This document shows positions 40,713 to 52,284 of a stretch of DNA of 64,000 nt, one piece after another. Numbering within the stretch: position 1 is the stretch's first letter; the number at the start of each line of letters is the position of its first letter. The stretch is from positions 9,962,080-10,026,079 of the forward strand of contig JALMQS010000153.1 in the NCBI GenBank assembly GCA_024734495.1, written 5' to 3'. The notes under the pieces are model-generated. The model saw only the letters and a program-made list of their open reading frames with translations, ran no database searches and was not told the DNA's origin. The translations under genes were made by a program, and so were the position numbers. The stretch is from Forficula auricularia (lineage: Eukaryota > Arthropoda > Insecta > Dermaptera > Forficulidae).

Positions 40713-41663
40713 TTACTTTACCATACAGAGTATCAAGTATTGTAATCGTGCATGAAAAAAGTGTTTTTTTTTTCCTTTTTTTTCAAAATATCTCAAAAAC
40801 GGCTGAATCTATTTTGATTAAAAAAATTGAGCGAAACCATGGCATTTCGCTCTACAATAAAGCTCTAATAAGTGAACATCGAAAAAATTATATTTTTTGA
40901 GATAATAATTGTTTTGTCAAAATGTCTGTTAGTTAGTTAGTTAGTCTGTGCGTTACCAAATTTGTGGACGAACTCTCTCAAAAACTAGTGTGAATATCGA
41001 AACCAAATTTCACACGTAGTTTTGGTCCATTGAGATTAAGAGCTGATTAGATTTTGGTGGATATCGACCCAAAATTAAGGAGGGTGGAGGAGGGGGGTTC
41101 AAAATTAAAAATCTAGGTCGTTTGAGCAAATTCAACCAAATTTTGTATACATAATCAGTGGCCCTCCAGAAGTCTAAAAATGCAAAAACTAACCACCCAA
41201 AATGGGGGGGTCAAAAAATGAAAATCTTGGCCATTTACCAAACTCAACCAAATTTTGTATACATAATCAGTGGGTCCCCAGAAGTAAAATGAAAATGTTG
41301 GTCATTTACCAAACTCAACCAAATTTTGTATACATAATCAGTGTGCCCTAGGAGCTTAAAAATGCAAAAACTAACCCCCCCTCCCTCCCCTATATGATTA
41401 TAAATAATTTTACAGTGAAAGCAAAGATTTAAGTATTTTTTTGAGTGTCTTTTTTTGAAAAAAGATGGAAATTATTTCAAAAATCAACCCAGTATATAAT
41501 ATTAATAAATGAATTTAACTTTTAAAGACATCATAGATATTAGAGAAATATTTTTGAAAAAAGTTAAATTCATTTATAAATAATTTTATTAAATATTAAT
41601 GTAAGTTAGGGGCCAGGTTGTATGGTAAAGTCAAGTGGATGGCCACATCAGAACACGTCAGCA
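40713..41663 (+). repeat. Family C repeat, nearly full
   Basis: Left end TTACTTTACCATACAGAG, right end TTGTATGGTAAAGTCAAGTG, GATGGCCACATCAGAACACG. The internal unit AAATTTTGTATACATAATCA appears three times (41141, 41250, 41323), a short internal tandem. A small inverted insertion lies at 41412-41580. Confidence 0.8.
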
Positions 41664-42189
41664 AATTTTCTTTGCAAATATATTAAAATTAATAAAATAG
41701 ATTATTTATTAAATAATTAACAAAAAAACTGTTAAAATTTCACACTTGAATGAGTGAGAAATCTAATCATATATACCTACCTATCTGTAATTTCTTCATC
41801 AAAATTTTATTTAAATTTCGAAAGGTAAAACAGTTCATATTATTTTCGTTTCTACAAGAAAAAAAGAAAAGAATTTACCTATTCTTAAACCTTTTCAAAC
41901 ATTTGGAAAGAAATAATTGCATCATCGGATTTCTCATTCCTTTTTCTTTCTATAGGAAACCAATCTTGATTCAATTTCCTATAAAATTACGACTTTACCT
42001 GGGTTCTCGAGAAAGAAGAGCTAAAATAAACGTGTTGATTTAGCTTTATTTATATTACTTTTTCAACAATACAAATAAATAATAAATAAAATATTATAAA
42101 CAAAACAAATTAATGATTAAACAATTAATTAATTAGAGTTAATTATGCTTCAGTTGCTTTGCTCATCTGAGTATATAAACTCTTTCAAA
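41664..42189. other. Intergenic, no gene seen
   Basis: Positions 41940-42015 contain the inverse of 34863-34925. The plus-strand ORF at 41750-42043 spans this repeat and shows no domain. Confidence 0.45.
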
Positions 42190-42342
42190 CTAGTACCTGG
42201 AGCCCCCGAGCGATGCACGGTAACCAAATTAAAAAAAAATACAAATAAATATAGTACAGCCCCCGAAACCAGGCACCTCGCCCCCACCACTGCACCTCCA
42301 TCTCCATCTAGATATAGATATTTTAAAATTTATCGAAATAAA
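42190..42342 (-). mobile_element. Helitron 3' end fragment
   Basis: The minus strand ends with a hairpin-like CCGTGCATCGCTCGG, CCAGGTA, CTAG at 42193-42190 and then T, the clearest CTRR/T terminus in the window. It is truncated at 42342 by the next Helitron. Confidence 0.75.
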
Positions 42343-42765
42343 TCTACTCTTATTAAACGAGCAAAAATTGTTTATATATTTGTTTGTATCATTTGATGAA
42401 ATTCACAGGTTAGGGGGTTTTTGGGTTGAGGATTCGATCTGTCACGGTCTCATCTTCGACAAAGTTGTTTTTGATGGATTTTTTCGTAATCAAATTAATT
42501 ATTCTCAGGTAGAAAAATAGCAATCTTGGGCTTTTAAAAAAGGTTTCTCTTTTACTTTTGTACACAGGCAGACAATGGGTTGGGTTAATTTATTGTTCTC
42601 AAAGGCCTTGAAGAAGTATTGTGATTGTGGTTTTTAACATATTTTTTTCTACCTAAACGTTAGAATTATTAATAAACGTTTTATAATTGTTTTTATATAG
42701 AACCTTATTTATTTAATAGAATAAAAAATAAAAAAATAATCAAGAATTTATTTAAAAATATCTTT
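42343..42765 (+). mobile_element. Helitron 5' end fragment
   Basis: Starts TCTACTCTTATTAAACGAGC after A and runs colinear with 27780-28390 plus 29970-30110. Here the LTR insertion is absent, which gives the empty-site sequence. It has no 3' end. Confidence 0.8.
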
Positions 42766-43240
42766 TGCATAACCAGGTCTCAAATGTATTAGTTATTGTT
42801 TAATGTTATGTATGTAAACTTTCCGATATTCTCCCCCCCCCCCCCCGTTTAGTGCAATGTATGAGAGTCTGAATAACTCTATCTTTGGAATTTAATATCT
42901 CTGGAACTATATTGTTCATAAATTTCGTTTTGCCACCAATCGATGCACAAGTATTTAAATAATAATTTGATTAAATTTCAAAAAAAAATTTTAAGAAAAC
43001 CCATATGGTGAAACAACTATCTTAATGTCAATGGAAATGGTGATATTAACGAAATTTGTCTTTCAAATTTTATTTTTTATTAAAGCTAGTCACAAAAGTT
43101 TGCGATCTTAGATATGATTTTAAAACAAAATTTGTTTTTGAACAAAGTCATAAATTGTAGGATTCAATCAGTTTTGACAAAAATTACATATGGTGTCTCG
43201 TCCAAAATTTATTTATTTGGTCGGCTTATCTGATTAATTA
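42766..43240. other. Intergenic, no gene seen
   Basis: AT-rich with a C-run at 42833-42846. No supportable feature. Confidence 0.5.
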
Positions 43241-43922
43241 TAAAATAAACTGCAACGGATCGTTGCTAAACTTTATCCAAATTCATTTGAAATATCAATA
43301 TTTTTATTCCTTTATTATTAATCATATATCATAGCCTATTTGCGGTCCATGTTTAAAATAAAATAAAGAATTAAAAAAAGTACTATCTTACTCTAGAGTA
43401 AAGTACTTTGAAATATAATTTTACTAAAAACTTTATTTAACCTTTTTTGTGGTCCCCAAGGTACTTAATTAGGATATTAAATTTCATCAAAATTGGTTAA
43501 GTCATTTTCAAGATATTTAGAAAAAACTAAAAAAGTACTGAAATAAAGTACTAATGTTTGTAGGCCGATATGTACCAAAAACTAATCAGCGCTTTATTTT
43601 GTTAAACTAATGGTAGCTTTTCAATTTCATTTCAATCGGTGCAACGGTGTAGAAAAAATCGTGGACGAAAAAAAACCGATAACATCCATCCATCCGCACG
43701 CACTTCCTAAAAAAATCGCACTTTTTGGCCTCTCGACGAGACCCCATGTAATTTTTGGCAAAACTGTCACATGCTAAAATTCAACCTAATTGAATACTAC
43801 AATTTGTGACTTTAATTGAGAGCATGGGTTCCGTAGTCTTTACCTGAGGACCGTTTGAAGTCGCGCTTGCCACGAAACCGATTACAATACTTTCCCCATG
43901 CTTCGCATTGGATAAAGTAAAA
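43241..43922 (+). repeat. Family A repeat, most complete copy
   Basis: Starts ATAAACTGCAACGGATCGTT and ends GCTTCGCATTGGATAAAGTA, 682 bp, no interruption. It serves as reference for the copies at 20995 and 33617. Confidence 0.8.
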
Positions 43923-44263
43923 ATAAACGTAAATTAGTATTTGAAATTACTATGGATAAAGTCTATCAACAGTTTATTTATATATTTTTTACTTAATCTA
44001 AAAATAAATATTTCTGTTCTTTGGTTCTGAGTCTACAAAGTTCACTAGCGAGGGATCTTCGAGATACTTGATCAACATAATCAGTAACAAAAAAGATTAA
44101 AAAAAAAACAATATATTGATAAGGTTAAATGAATACGTACGAGTATGATGGAAGACTTACAGATTCGAAATAATTTTAAAGATTAATATTTTTTTATTCT
44201 AAATTAGAGATTAGATACTATACTATATATAATTAACCAGCCAAATCTTCAAAGGTCTTAACA
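43923..44263. other. Intergenic, no gene seen
   Basis: AT-rich, no supportable feature. Confidence 0.45.
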
Positions 44264-46027
44264 TATATGGCTGATTCTCAAAAAAAAAATCGAAAAATGA
44301 CTTTGATAATTTGATGGAAATTTTTTTTAATTATGGAATTTCTTTTGTTAATTTGATAGTACACGGGCTAATTGTCTAAAACATTATAGTGGTCCCCAAC
44401 TTTTTTAAGTTTAAAGGGGGGTGAGGGGTCCATATAGTTATGGGCTCAGAATAGTTCCAAAAAAAATTTGTGATATCCGGAAAAAAATATGATAAATGGT
44501 GAGAGACAACATGGAACATAAACTTTGTTCTTTTACTGGTTTACTGGACCGTCGCTTAGAACACCAACAATTTGTATGAGGGAGGTGAGGGAATGAGGAA
44601 ACGAAACATTATTGCACAAAAGTACAAAAAATCACCTTATAATTTCCCATGTGAATGTGCGATACTTTATTAATACTCACAAATAAGCTGACGTGTTCTG
44701 ATGTGGCCATCCACTTGACTTTACCATACAACCTGGCCCCTTACTTACATTAATATTTAATAAAATTATTTATAATCATGTAGGGGAGGGGGTTAATTTT
44801 TGCATTTTTAGACTCCTAGGGGCACACTGATTATGTATATAAAATTTGGTTGAGTTTGGTAAATGGCCAAGATTTTCATTTTTTGACCCTCCACCTCCCC
44901 CCCATTTTGGGCGGTTAGTTTTTGCATTTTTAGACTTCTGGGGACCCACTGATTATGTATACAAAATTTGGTTGAGTTTGCTCAAACGACCTAGATTTTT
45001 AATTTTTTACCCCCTTCGACCCTCCTTAATTTTGGGTCGATATGCACCGAAATCTATCAGCTCTTAATCTCAATGGACCAAAACTACGTGTGAAATTTGG
45101 TTTCGATATTCACACTAGTTTTTGAGCTAGCTCGTCCACAAATTTGGTAACGCAGAGACTAACTAACAGACATTTTGACAAAACAATTATTATCTCGAAA
45201 AATATAATTTTTTCGATGTTCACTTATAAGAGCTTTTTTGTAGAGCGAAATGCCATGGTTTAGCTCAATTTTTTTAATCGAAATAGTTTCAGCCGTTTTT
45301 TAGATATTTCGAAAAAAGAAGGAAAAAAACACTTTTTTCATGCACGATTACAATACTTGACCATACTCTGTATGGTCAAGTAATATATGATAAATGAAAC
45401 ATAAATAAGCACTTAACTTTTTAAAACACGGGATGAGGGAATGACGGTCCAAAATGTAAACTTGGAAAAAAATATTTTTACTAGTTTTAACACTATATCT
45501 CATATAACTCATAGTCCAGTCTGGCATATTTTTAGAATATCAATATTGCCAACTTCTAAAAACAATAAGGAGGCTTTCACTATATTATATACTATACTTG
45601 AAATTATGTTTTAATCCTACTTTTAGACAAGGGTGAAGGAATGATTCGTTTTTTAAGGACGAATTTAAAAATATATTTTGGGACTTTTACGTTTGTCGTT
45701 TTTAAATTAAATACACATTTATGTGGAGCCAGTACTATTATATAGTATGAACAAATAAGATAGTAGACAGTTATAAGAAACTTTTTGAATTAGGACAATG
45801 AATCTATGTGAATTTGACGGTTGGGAGACAGTGAGGGAATGATTTTTAGGGTATTTACTTGAACATATATTTTTTATTTGATATAAAAAAGATAAATATT
45901 TTTTTATAATTTGGTACGCCTAGGGATGTAGTTTCATAAATATTTCTTTGTTACGAAAACTTATAATCCCATTTCAAAGGAATCAATAAGGACATAAATT
46001 TCGATTTTTTTGAGAATCAGCCATATA
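44264..46027. mobile_element. Inverted-repeat element G with internal 200-bp periodicity
   Basis: Ends TATATGGCTGATTCTCAAAA (44264) and its inverse finishing GAATCAGCCATATA (46027). The motif GAGGGAATGA or GAAGGAATGA recurs at about 44586, 45431, 45629 and 45830, roughly 150-200 bp apart once the C insertion is removed. It is non-coding and the superfamily is unknown. Confidence 0.6.
44686..45385 (-). repeat. Family C repeat inside element G
   Basis: Inverted copy from GCTGACGTGTTCTGATGTGG to TGACCATACTCTGTATGGTC. Compared with 40713-41663 it lacks the 41412 insertion. Confidence 0.8.
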
Positions 46028-47629
46028 CGAACTCCGTCCCATCTCAATTGGCCGACCAATATTTTTTCTTTTTAAATAAAATTATGCTAATTCAAGGTAA
46101 ATTTAATTTAAATATTTAATTTTATTATCATTTGGAACAACATTTTAAACAATTTAAAACATTTTATTGTAACATTTAACTTAAAATTATTTTTTAATTG
46201 TTAAAAACAAGGAAAACATACAAAATCTAAAACCTTTACCACTGTGTGACGTCGCCTTTATTTTTAATTACGGCTTGAATTCTTTTGGGCAACGTACTTA
46301 ATAAGTTTTGACACTCATCTTGAGTGAAAGTATCCTAAATATTTTGAAGTTTGTGTTTTAATTCGACTACGTTTCTAGCTGGTTGTATTTGTAATAGCTT
46401 TTTCATTGTGTGCCAAAGAGTTTCTATTGGTGACAAGTCGGAACTGTTTGCCACCCACTCCAAGAGTGGAATATTATGATCAGAAAGCCATTTTAAAGAT
46501 TTTCTTGATGTATGGCAGGCCGACCCGTCTTGTTGGAACACAAAATTAATATTATCCTGCAATGCATCTGTCATTGTTGGAAGTAACTATTTTTTTTAAA
46601 TCTCTAAAATATTTATTGGTGTTTACAATTCCATCTATGAAGTGAAGTTTTCCAACACCTCTAGCAGACATCTGAACCCCATACCATAACTGAAGCAGGA
46701 AATTTTACTTTCTTTTTTAAACAATCTGAATTGAAAGCTTTATTTTTCTGACGAATAACTCTGCTTCGATTGTCCCCAACACAAACTTCAAAACGAGACT
46801 CATCACTCCAAATGGACACTATTCCATTCATCACTCGTTCAATTAATGTGACTTTTAGCCCATTTAATCCGGTTTTTCTTTTGTTTTAATGTCAAGAGTG
46901 GCTTTTCTTTCGCCTAAAAAAAATTAGTAAAATTACAAAAAAAAATTTTGGAATAAGTTGCAATAAAATTACCTTGTAAGTTTTAAAACCTAACTTAAGG
47001 GCTTCTCTATGGCACGTGGATCTTGAAACACTTCGCCCCACAGCATTGCTCCAAAGAACAGATAATTCACCATAGTTCGAACGCCTGTTTTTTCTAATAA
47101 TCTTTTTCAATGCCCGTCTATCAGCATCTGATATTTTGGATTTCGACGCATACCGAGATTTTGTAGCTATTGTACCCGTTGTTTTATAAACTCGAATAAT
47201 ATTTCTGACAGTAAACTTTGATAAATTAACTAGATCGCCAATTTCCGCGTTTGGTTTTCCCTTTTTAAATAAATTGATAATAATTGAGCGAATTTTTTCA
47301 TCAACAACCTTTCCACGAGTCATTCTTACTGATAATAAACAAAACAAACTTTCTTTTGTTGGAAAAAGGCAAAGCCTACTTGATTATTTCACATATTCAA
47401 AGATTCTTAAAAAAAAATTTGTGAAAAGCAGAGAACTATTTTTTATATAAAAATATGTTTTTAACAATTAAAAAATAATTTTAAGTTAAATGTTACAATA
47501 AAATGTTTTAAATTTGTTGTTCCAAATGATAATAAAAATAAATATTTAAATTAAATTTACCGTGAATTAGCATAATTTTATTTAAAAAGAAAAAATATTG
47601 GTGGGCCAATTGAAATGGGACGGGGCTCG
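46028..47629 (-). mobile_element. Tc1/mariner transposon with long inverted repeats
   Basis: Terminal inverted repeats of about 185 bp (46028-46215 and 47447-47629), outer ends CGARCYCCGTCCCATYTCAA. TA flanks it at 46026-46027 and 47630-47631. It is 1.6 kb, the usual Tc1 size. The transposase is on the minus strand. Confidence 0.9.
46335..47347 (-). pseudogene. Tc1 DD34E transposase with one intron, frameshifted
   Basis: Exon 1 (47347-46973) encodes the paired HTH DNA-binding region: VDEKIRSIIINLFKKGKPNA, EIGDLVNLSKFTVRNIIRVY and RSVSRSTCHREALKLGFKTY. A 59-bp GT-AG intron (46972-46914, GTAATT...TTTTTTTAG) joins it to AKEKPLLTLKQKKNRIKWAK. Catalytic residues are then visible: D in SIWSDESRFEV, D in FQQDGSACHTS and E in SSDLSPIETLWHTMK, with 34 residues between the last two (DD34E). 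One-base shifts after HIN (about 46850), at VMVWG (about 46690) and before MTDALQ (about 46580) break the frame, so this copy is dead. Introns occur in some Tc1 genes, and excluding it restores the expected spacing. Confidence 0.9.
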
Positions 47630-47631
47630 TA

Positions 47632-48028
47632 TATCTGTCTTCATTAAAACGTAGAATTTTTCCAAATGTAGAAAGTATTTTTTATTCATTTACATCAGTT
47701 TCTATCTAAAACAAATGTTTCCATAAACTATCTATTTAAAAGCTACAATTGTTGATAGATGCAAACTTCAACTTTAAAGAAACCTCTAGGAGAGTGAACA
47801 CAACAACCCTTCTGATATATAATAAACATTACATATCAGAAGGCTCCATCCCCTCAGGACTCTGATATGCAATGTAAAATTTTAAGGTCAAAATTCAGAT
47901 TTAAGTAGAAAATATTTTTACATTATAGTCCTGACTCTGAAAATCAATGTAAAAATATTTTCTACTTAAATCTGAGTTCTGACCTTAAAATTTAAATTCT
48001 TTCTTGATATATTTGGCTTATATCGTAC
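47632..48028. other. Intergenic with two small hairpins
   Basis: Inverted repeats at 47818-47850 (CTTCTGATAT) and at 47875-47993 (TTTTAAGGTCAAAATTCAG and inverse across about 120 bp). No gene seen. Confidence 0.55.
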
Positions 48029-48400
48029 AGGGCCGTCGCGTGGGCGAGGGGACCGTGCGATTGCCCTGGGTGCCGCACCAAAGAGGGCGCCGCGGCTTGG
48101 AAAAAAAAATTAGAGTTGTAAATTTTGAAAGACTCAAGATTAATGAAATGAATAGAAAAATATTTTTACTAGGGTCAAGATAACGGTGATGATAATGATG
48201 TCTTCAGTATCAGTAATGGTGAACGTGAGTCGATCGATATTAATTTACTTTTTACTGGAGTTAAGTGTTAGTCAGTCAGTCAGTACACCACGGCCGTTGA
48301 CCAAGAATGACATTTAAATAAACGTACTATAGGGGGGGGGGGGGTCGCTTGGTGAAATCTAGCCCCGGGCGCCGACAACTCGTGAGTGTTGTATTTTTGA
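48029..48400. mobile_element. Possible hAT-like element, limits uncertain
   Basis: CAGGGCCGTCGCGTGGGCGA at 48029 resembles a hAT end, and CCCCGGGCGCCGACAAC at 48363-48379 could be inside the right side. No right terminus with an 8-bp duplication was found. Confidence 0.35.
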
Positions 48401-48640
48401 AAAGAATCCATCTATTTTTCAAAAAAAGATACTCAAATCTTCGGGTTAATTATAACATTTAGTATTATTGTTCCTTTTCCTCGGGAAAATTGATATTATT
48501 ATGAAAAATATTCATTTAACAAGGACGCCTGTAGGGTAGGCTAGTCCGCTACAGATGCGTGTACCGGTTGCGTAGATACAGGCAGACACATTTCCAAGAC
48601 ATTTTACCTACTGCCTGGCTGCCTTTAGTTAAAAGCCGGG

Positions 48641-48786
48641 ACGTGAACCGCGACCTAAAATCGTGTACACCTACTTCCACTTTAATTTCCAAGTAGAAGA
48701 TAATAGATGACAATAGATTATCTAATTAATTCTAAAATAATTCCAATGATGATGTACACCTAATTCCAATCGCGTTCACCCCTCGT
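48641..48786. mobile_element. MITE, second copy of the 34930-35077 family
   Basis: Starts GGGACGTGAACCGCGACCTA and ends ATCGCGTTCACCCCTCG, with matching internal TCGTGTACACCTACTTCCAC. Confidence 0.7.
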
Positions 48787-48799
48787 TAAAAGCAATATA

Positions 48800-50080
48800 T
48801 CTATATAATAAAAATGAATTTCTGTTTCTTTGTAAGCGCAGATCTCTCAAATGCCTGGACCGATTTGGCTAATTTTTTTTTAATGTTCGTAATAGTCCAT
48901 TTCAAGTTAATATGTAAAAAAAAATTGGAAAAGTTGCCCGGAAAATTGGAAAATTCAGGAAAAACTAAAAAAAAATTGAGGTTAGCCAACATAGCTTGCT
49001 AAACAATAAAAGAACTAAACTAGCAAAAAAACAGGTGTGGCGCCCCTGTTTTTAAGATCTTTGAGTGTCATTCATTCTCAATAGTTCTAACCACATTATC
49101 GTTGAAGAAGAATTTAATAATGCAACAAAGATTTAAAAAAGCTATCTATTTTTTTAAAGTTCATTTAAAATCAATAATTAAAAAAATCATCATGATAACT
49201 AAATATTTGAAAAAGTTATGGTTATTTAAAAAAAGCTACTATTGATTATATATATAGACGAAAAATATTTAATTTAAAATAAAATATGTTATTTAAAAAT
49301 CATTTTTCTTAAAAATACCCTTGGGAATCTCACCTTATCTTTTTTCTATTGTATTTAAGACCCTCAGCCATTTCAAAAGAACTAAGCCTTTTGGCTTTTG
49401 TATTCGAGATCATTCATTCATTTCAATATTATTTATTTATTTCAAAGTTAATTATAAAGGATTATTGAAACTATACTAACTAAACTAACTGAAAGGAATT
49501 AATTAGATTTTGGAATTTCTTTAAAAATATATTTTAAAGATGAAAATCAAAATTCAATTGGCCCGTAGAATTCTTTAAAGAAAACAAAATCATTTGAAAG
49601 CCCATTGTTATATTGTTTTGAAATCTAGGAAATTTCAGCATATTGAAATTATTAAAAACCTATTTTGAGCCTAATTAAACCTAAATTTTCTATAATCTAA
49701 TAATAAACTTTAAAAGTTTATTATTTTTAATTTTTTAATTGGATAATTCTCCTCAAATGACGATTTTTACGTTATTTATTGAATTTTTACAAGACAAAAA
49801 CTTTATTTTAATTTAAGTTGAAAGATCCTTTTTTTGCCGAATAATTGAGTAGCAGAAGGGGACAATAAAATATTGTCTTCTGCTGGAAAAATACATTTTT
49901 TAAATTCATAAAGAGATATACTTTGTCCTCTTCATCAATCTATTACAATTAATTCACAAGAGTTGATATATGAAAGTGTTCTTTACACGTGTATAAAATA
50001 TCAATAAAACAGCCACTTGGGGGTTCAGGGGGCGGAGCCCTAGCTAGCTAAAGCCCGCCTTCGGCGGGCCTTGAAGCTAA
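48800..50080 (+). mobile_element. Helitron, second family, complete
   Basis: Starts TCTATATAATAAAAATGAAT after A at 48799. Ends with hairpin AAGCCCGCC, TTC, GGCGGGCCTT (50051-50072), then GAAG, CTAA and T at 50081. The 5' region (CTCAAATGCCTGGACCGATT) is of a type common in insect Helitrons. The interior is AT-rich and includes a hammerhead-repeat relic at 49850-49965. No Rep-helicase is present. Confidence 0.65.
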
Positions 50081-50446
50081 TTATTAATATTATTCTAGAC
50101 TTTGAATTCAGATAAAAAAGTCGAATTTTATTTACAGCCAGAATTAAATAAAACTGAAATAAAATTTAATTTTTTTTTCAACGTTTTGACCCACTCTTAA
50201 ATAAAAATATAATACATAAAAAAGTGTGAAAATGGCAAAATATATAAAGCAGGCTTCTTCTACAAATGAGGCGATGACAGCCCAGGAGAGACGGTTGTTT
50301 TACTCTCGAAGTGAAATAATTCAAATATTTTTTCTTTTAATTAGAAAAAAATATTTAATATTTAAAACCACGAAACATGTTTTTCAGCTGCAACTCACAA
50401 CTATCTTCAGTCTCGGATTTTTAGTTCAAGCTCACAGAAATATCTT
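50081..50446 (+). other. Short ORF region, unrecognised
   Basis: From the ATG at 50232 (context AAAATGGCA) a plus-strand reading gives MAKYIKQASSTNEAMTAQER, RLFYSRSE, then low-complexity text to 50474. The first 28 codons look protein-like, but there is no donor at their end and no family I know. It may be a gene fragment. Confidence 0.3.
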
Positions 50447-51028
50447 AGTCCAAGAGCTGGTGACACATTTTTGAGTACGTATTTGACTCAACTAGAAATA
50501 ATGCGTAATAGTACTGTCTATGATAGTTGTACAAGGAATGGCCAGTCTGGCTGGCCTAAGCAGGTGGACCAGGTACTGCGCATGGTGTGAGTGCGGTAAA
50601 AAATACATATGTGTTAAGAAATATTTTTGACCCACAATGAAATTATAAAAATTATAATTTATAGTCAATTATAAACATAATATATACTCTCCAGACCATT
50701 TGAGTGGTGGGACGTGGAACCAGACCACCCAAAGTGTATTTTTACAACATGCAAAAAATAGCATCATGCTGGTCTGGAGTGAATATAGTATGTTTATAAT
50801 TGACTATAAATTATAATTTTTATAATTTCATTGTGGGTCAAAAATATTTTTTAAAACATATGTATTTTTTACCGCACTCACACCATGCGCAGTACCAGGT
50901 CCACCTGCTTAGACCAGCCAGGCTGGCCATTCCTTGTACAACTATCATAGACGGTACTATTACGTATTATTTCTAGTTGAGTCACATCCGTACTAAAAAT
51001 GTGTCACCAGCTTTTGGACTTGATCTTT
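50447..51028. mobile_element. Foldback element with arms of about 250 bp
   Basis: Left arm 50447-50700 (AAGAGCTGGTGACACATTTT, CAAGGAATGGCCAGTCTGGC) and right arm 50770-51028 are inverted with a few differences. The 70-bp centre contains CAGACCATTTGAGTGGTGGG. Confidence 0.85.
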
Positions 51029-51040
51029 ATATCTATTATA

Positions 51041-51655
51041 AATTCGATTGTTTTAAGGTTCTCAGACCATTATTTAAGGAGATAGAGAGGTTTAAAGATT
51101 TTAAAGACAAAAAATTTTTGTGTTCGGAAGTTTTATAAAAATTTTATAAATTCGATTGTTTTAAGGCTCTCAGACCATTATTTAAGGAGATAGAGAGGTT
51201 TAAAGATTTTAAAGACAAACAATTTTTGTGTTCGGAAGTTTTATAAAAATTTTATAAATTCGATTGTTTTAAGGCTCTCAGACCATTATTTAAGGAGATA
51301 GAGAGGTTTAAAGATTTTAAAGACAAAAAATTTTTGTGTTCGGAAGTTTTATAAAAATTTTATAAATTCGATTGTTTTAAGGCTCTCAGACCATTATTTA
51401 AGGAGATAGAGAGGTTTAAAGATTTTAAAGACAAACAATTTTTGTGTTCGGAAGTTTTATAAAAATTTTGTAAATTCGATTGTTTTAAGGCTCTCAGACC
51501 ATTATTTAAGGAGATAGAGAGGTTTAAAGATTTTAAAGACAAACAATTTTTGTGTTCGGAAGTTTATAAAAATTTTATAAATTCGATTGTTTTAAGGCTC
51601 TCAGACCATTATTTAAGGAGATAGAGAGGTTTAAAGATTTTAAAGACAAACAATT
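51041..51655 (+). repeat. 108-bp tandem repeat, 5.7 copies
   Basis: AATTCGATTG recurs at 51041, 51149, 51257, 51365, 51473 and 51580, with only a few differences between units. As 108 is a multiple of three, each strand keeps a periodic reading frame. The plus frame gives KFDCFKALRPLFKEIERFKD, FKDKQFLCSEVL, then a TAA in every unit. Confidence 0.92.
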
Positions 51656-52138
51656 AAATAAATAAGAAATACTCTACAGTTATTCAAGTATTTTTTTCGA
51701 GTTTTAAAAACAATATAAAGTTCAATTAAAATAAATAAATATTACATTAAATATAATTTTATTTCGAAAGTTTCTATAAATTCACTTCAATTTATTATTT
51801 TACTAATACTATTTTTTTCTTTTTTTCAGGTAGGTGCTCGCCTTACTTATACTAACAGTCAAGATTAAGTATTTGATTTTCTTATTTTATGTAAAATCAA
51901 ATTCTTTATCTTTGGGTAACAGGTAGGTGTGTACTTTTTTCTTCTTTTAGATAAAAAAGTACATACCTACTTCAGGACCTAGCATCCCTGCCCACGTGAG
52001 CTCATGATTCTTTTATCGAGAAAAATATAATAAAATCAAAAATTAAATTTTAACAGTCGAGTAGAAATTTAAACAATAAATTTTATTCAAGTATTTTGTA
52101 AATTTATAATGATTTTCTGAACGAAGAATTTTATGAAA
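51656..52138. other. Intergenic, one small hairpin
   Basis: GGTAGGTGTGTACTTTTTT at 51922-51940 pairs with AAAAAAGTACATACCTAC ending 51972. Otherwise AT-rich. Confidence 0.5.
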
Positions 52139-52284
52139 AAAATCGGTTGTCTGTAAAGTCGGTTTACTGACGATAGTTGAACGTGACAACGTCATAAGAA
52201 AATACTGATGGAATGGTATTTTCTTATGACGTTGTCACGTTCAACTATCGTCAGTAAACCGACTTTACAGACAACCGATTTTTC
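52139..52284. mobile_element. Near-perfect 146-bp hairpin (MITE)
   Basis: AAATCGGTTGTCTGTAAAGT at 52139 is matched by its exact inverse at 52265-52284. Arms are about 67 bp with almost no mismatch around GATGGAATGG. Confidence 0.85.

Noticed and set aside
51360..51542. Minus-strand 60-codon ORF as a repeat protein
   Set aside because: It exists only because 108 is divisible by three; no start context or homologous domain.
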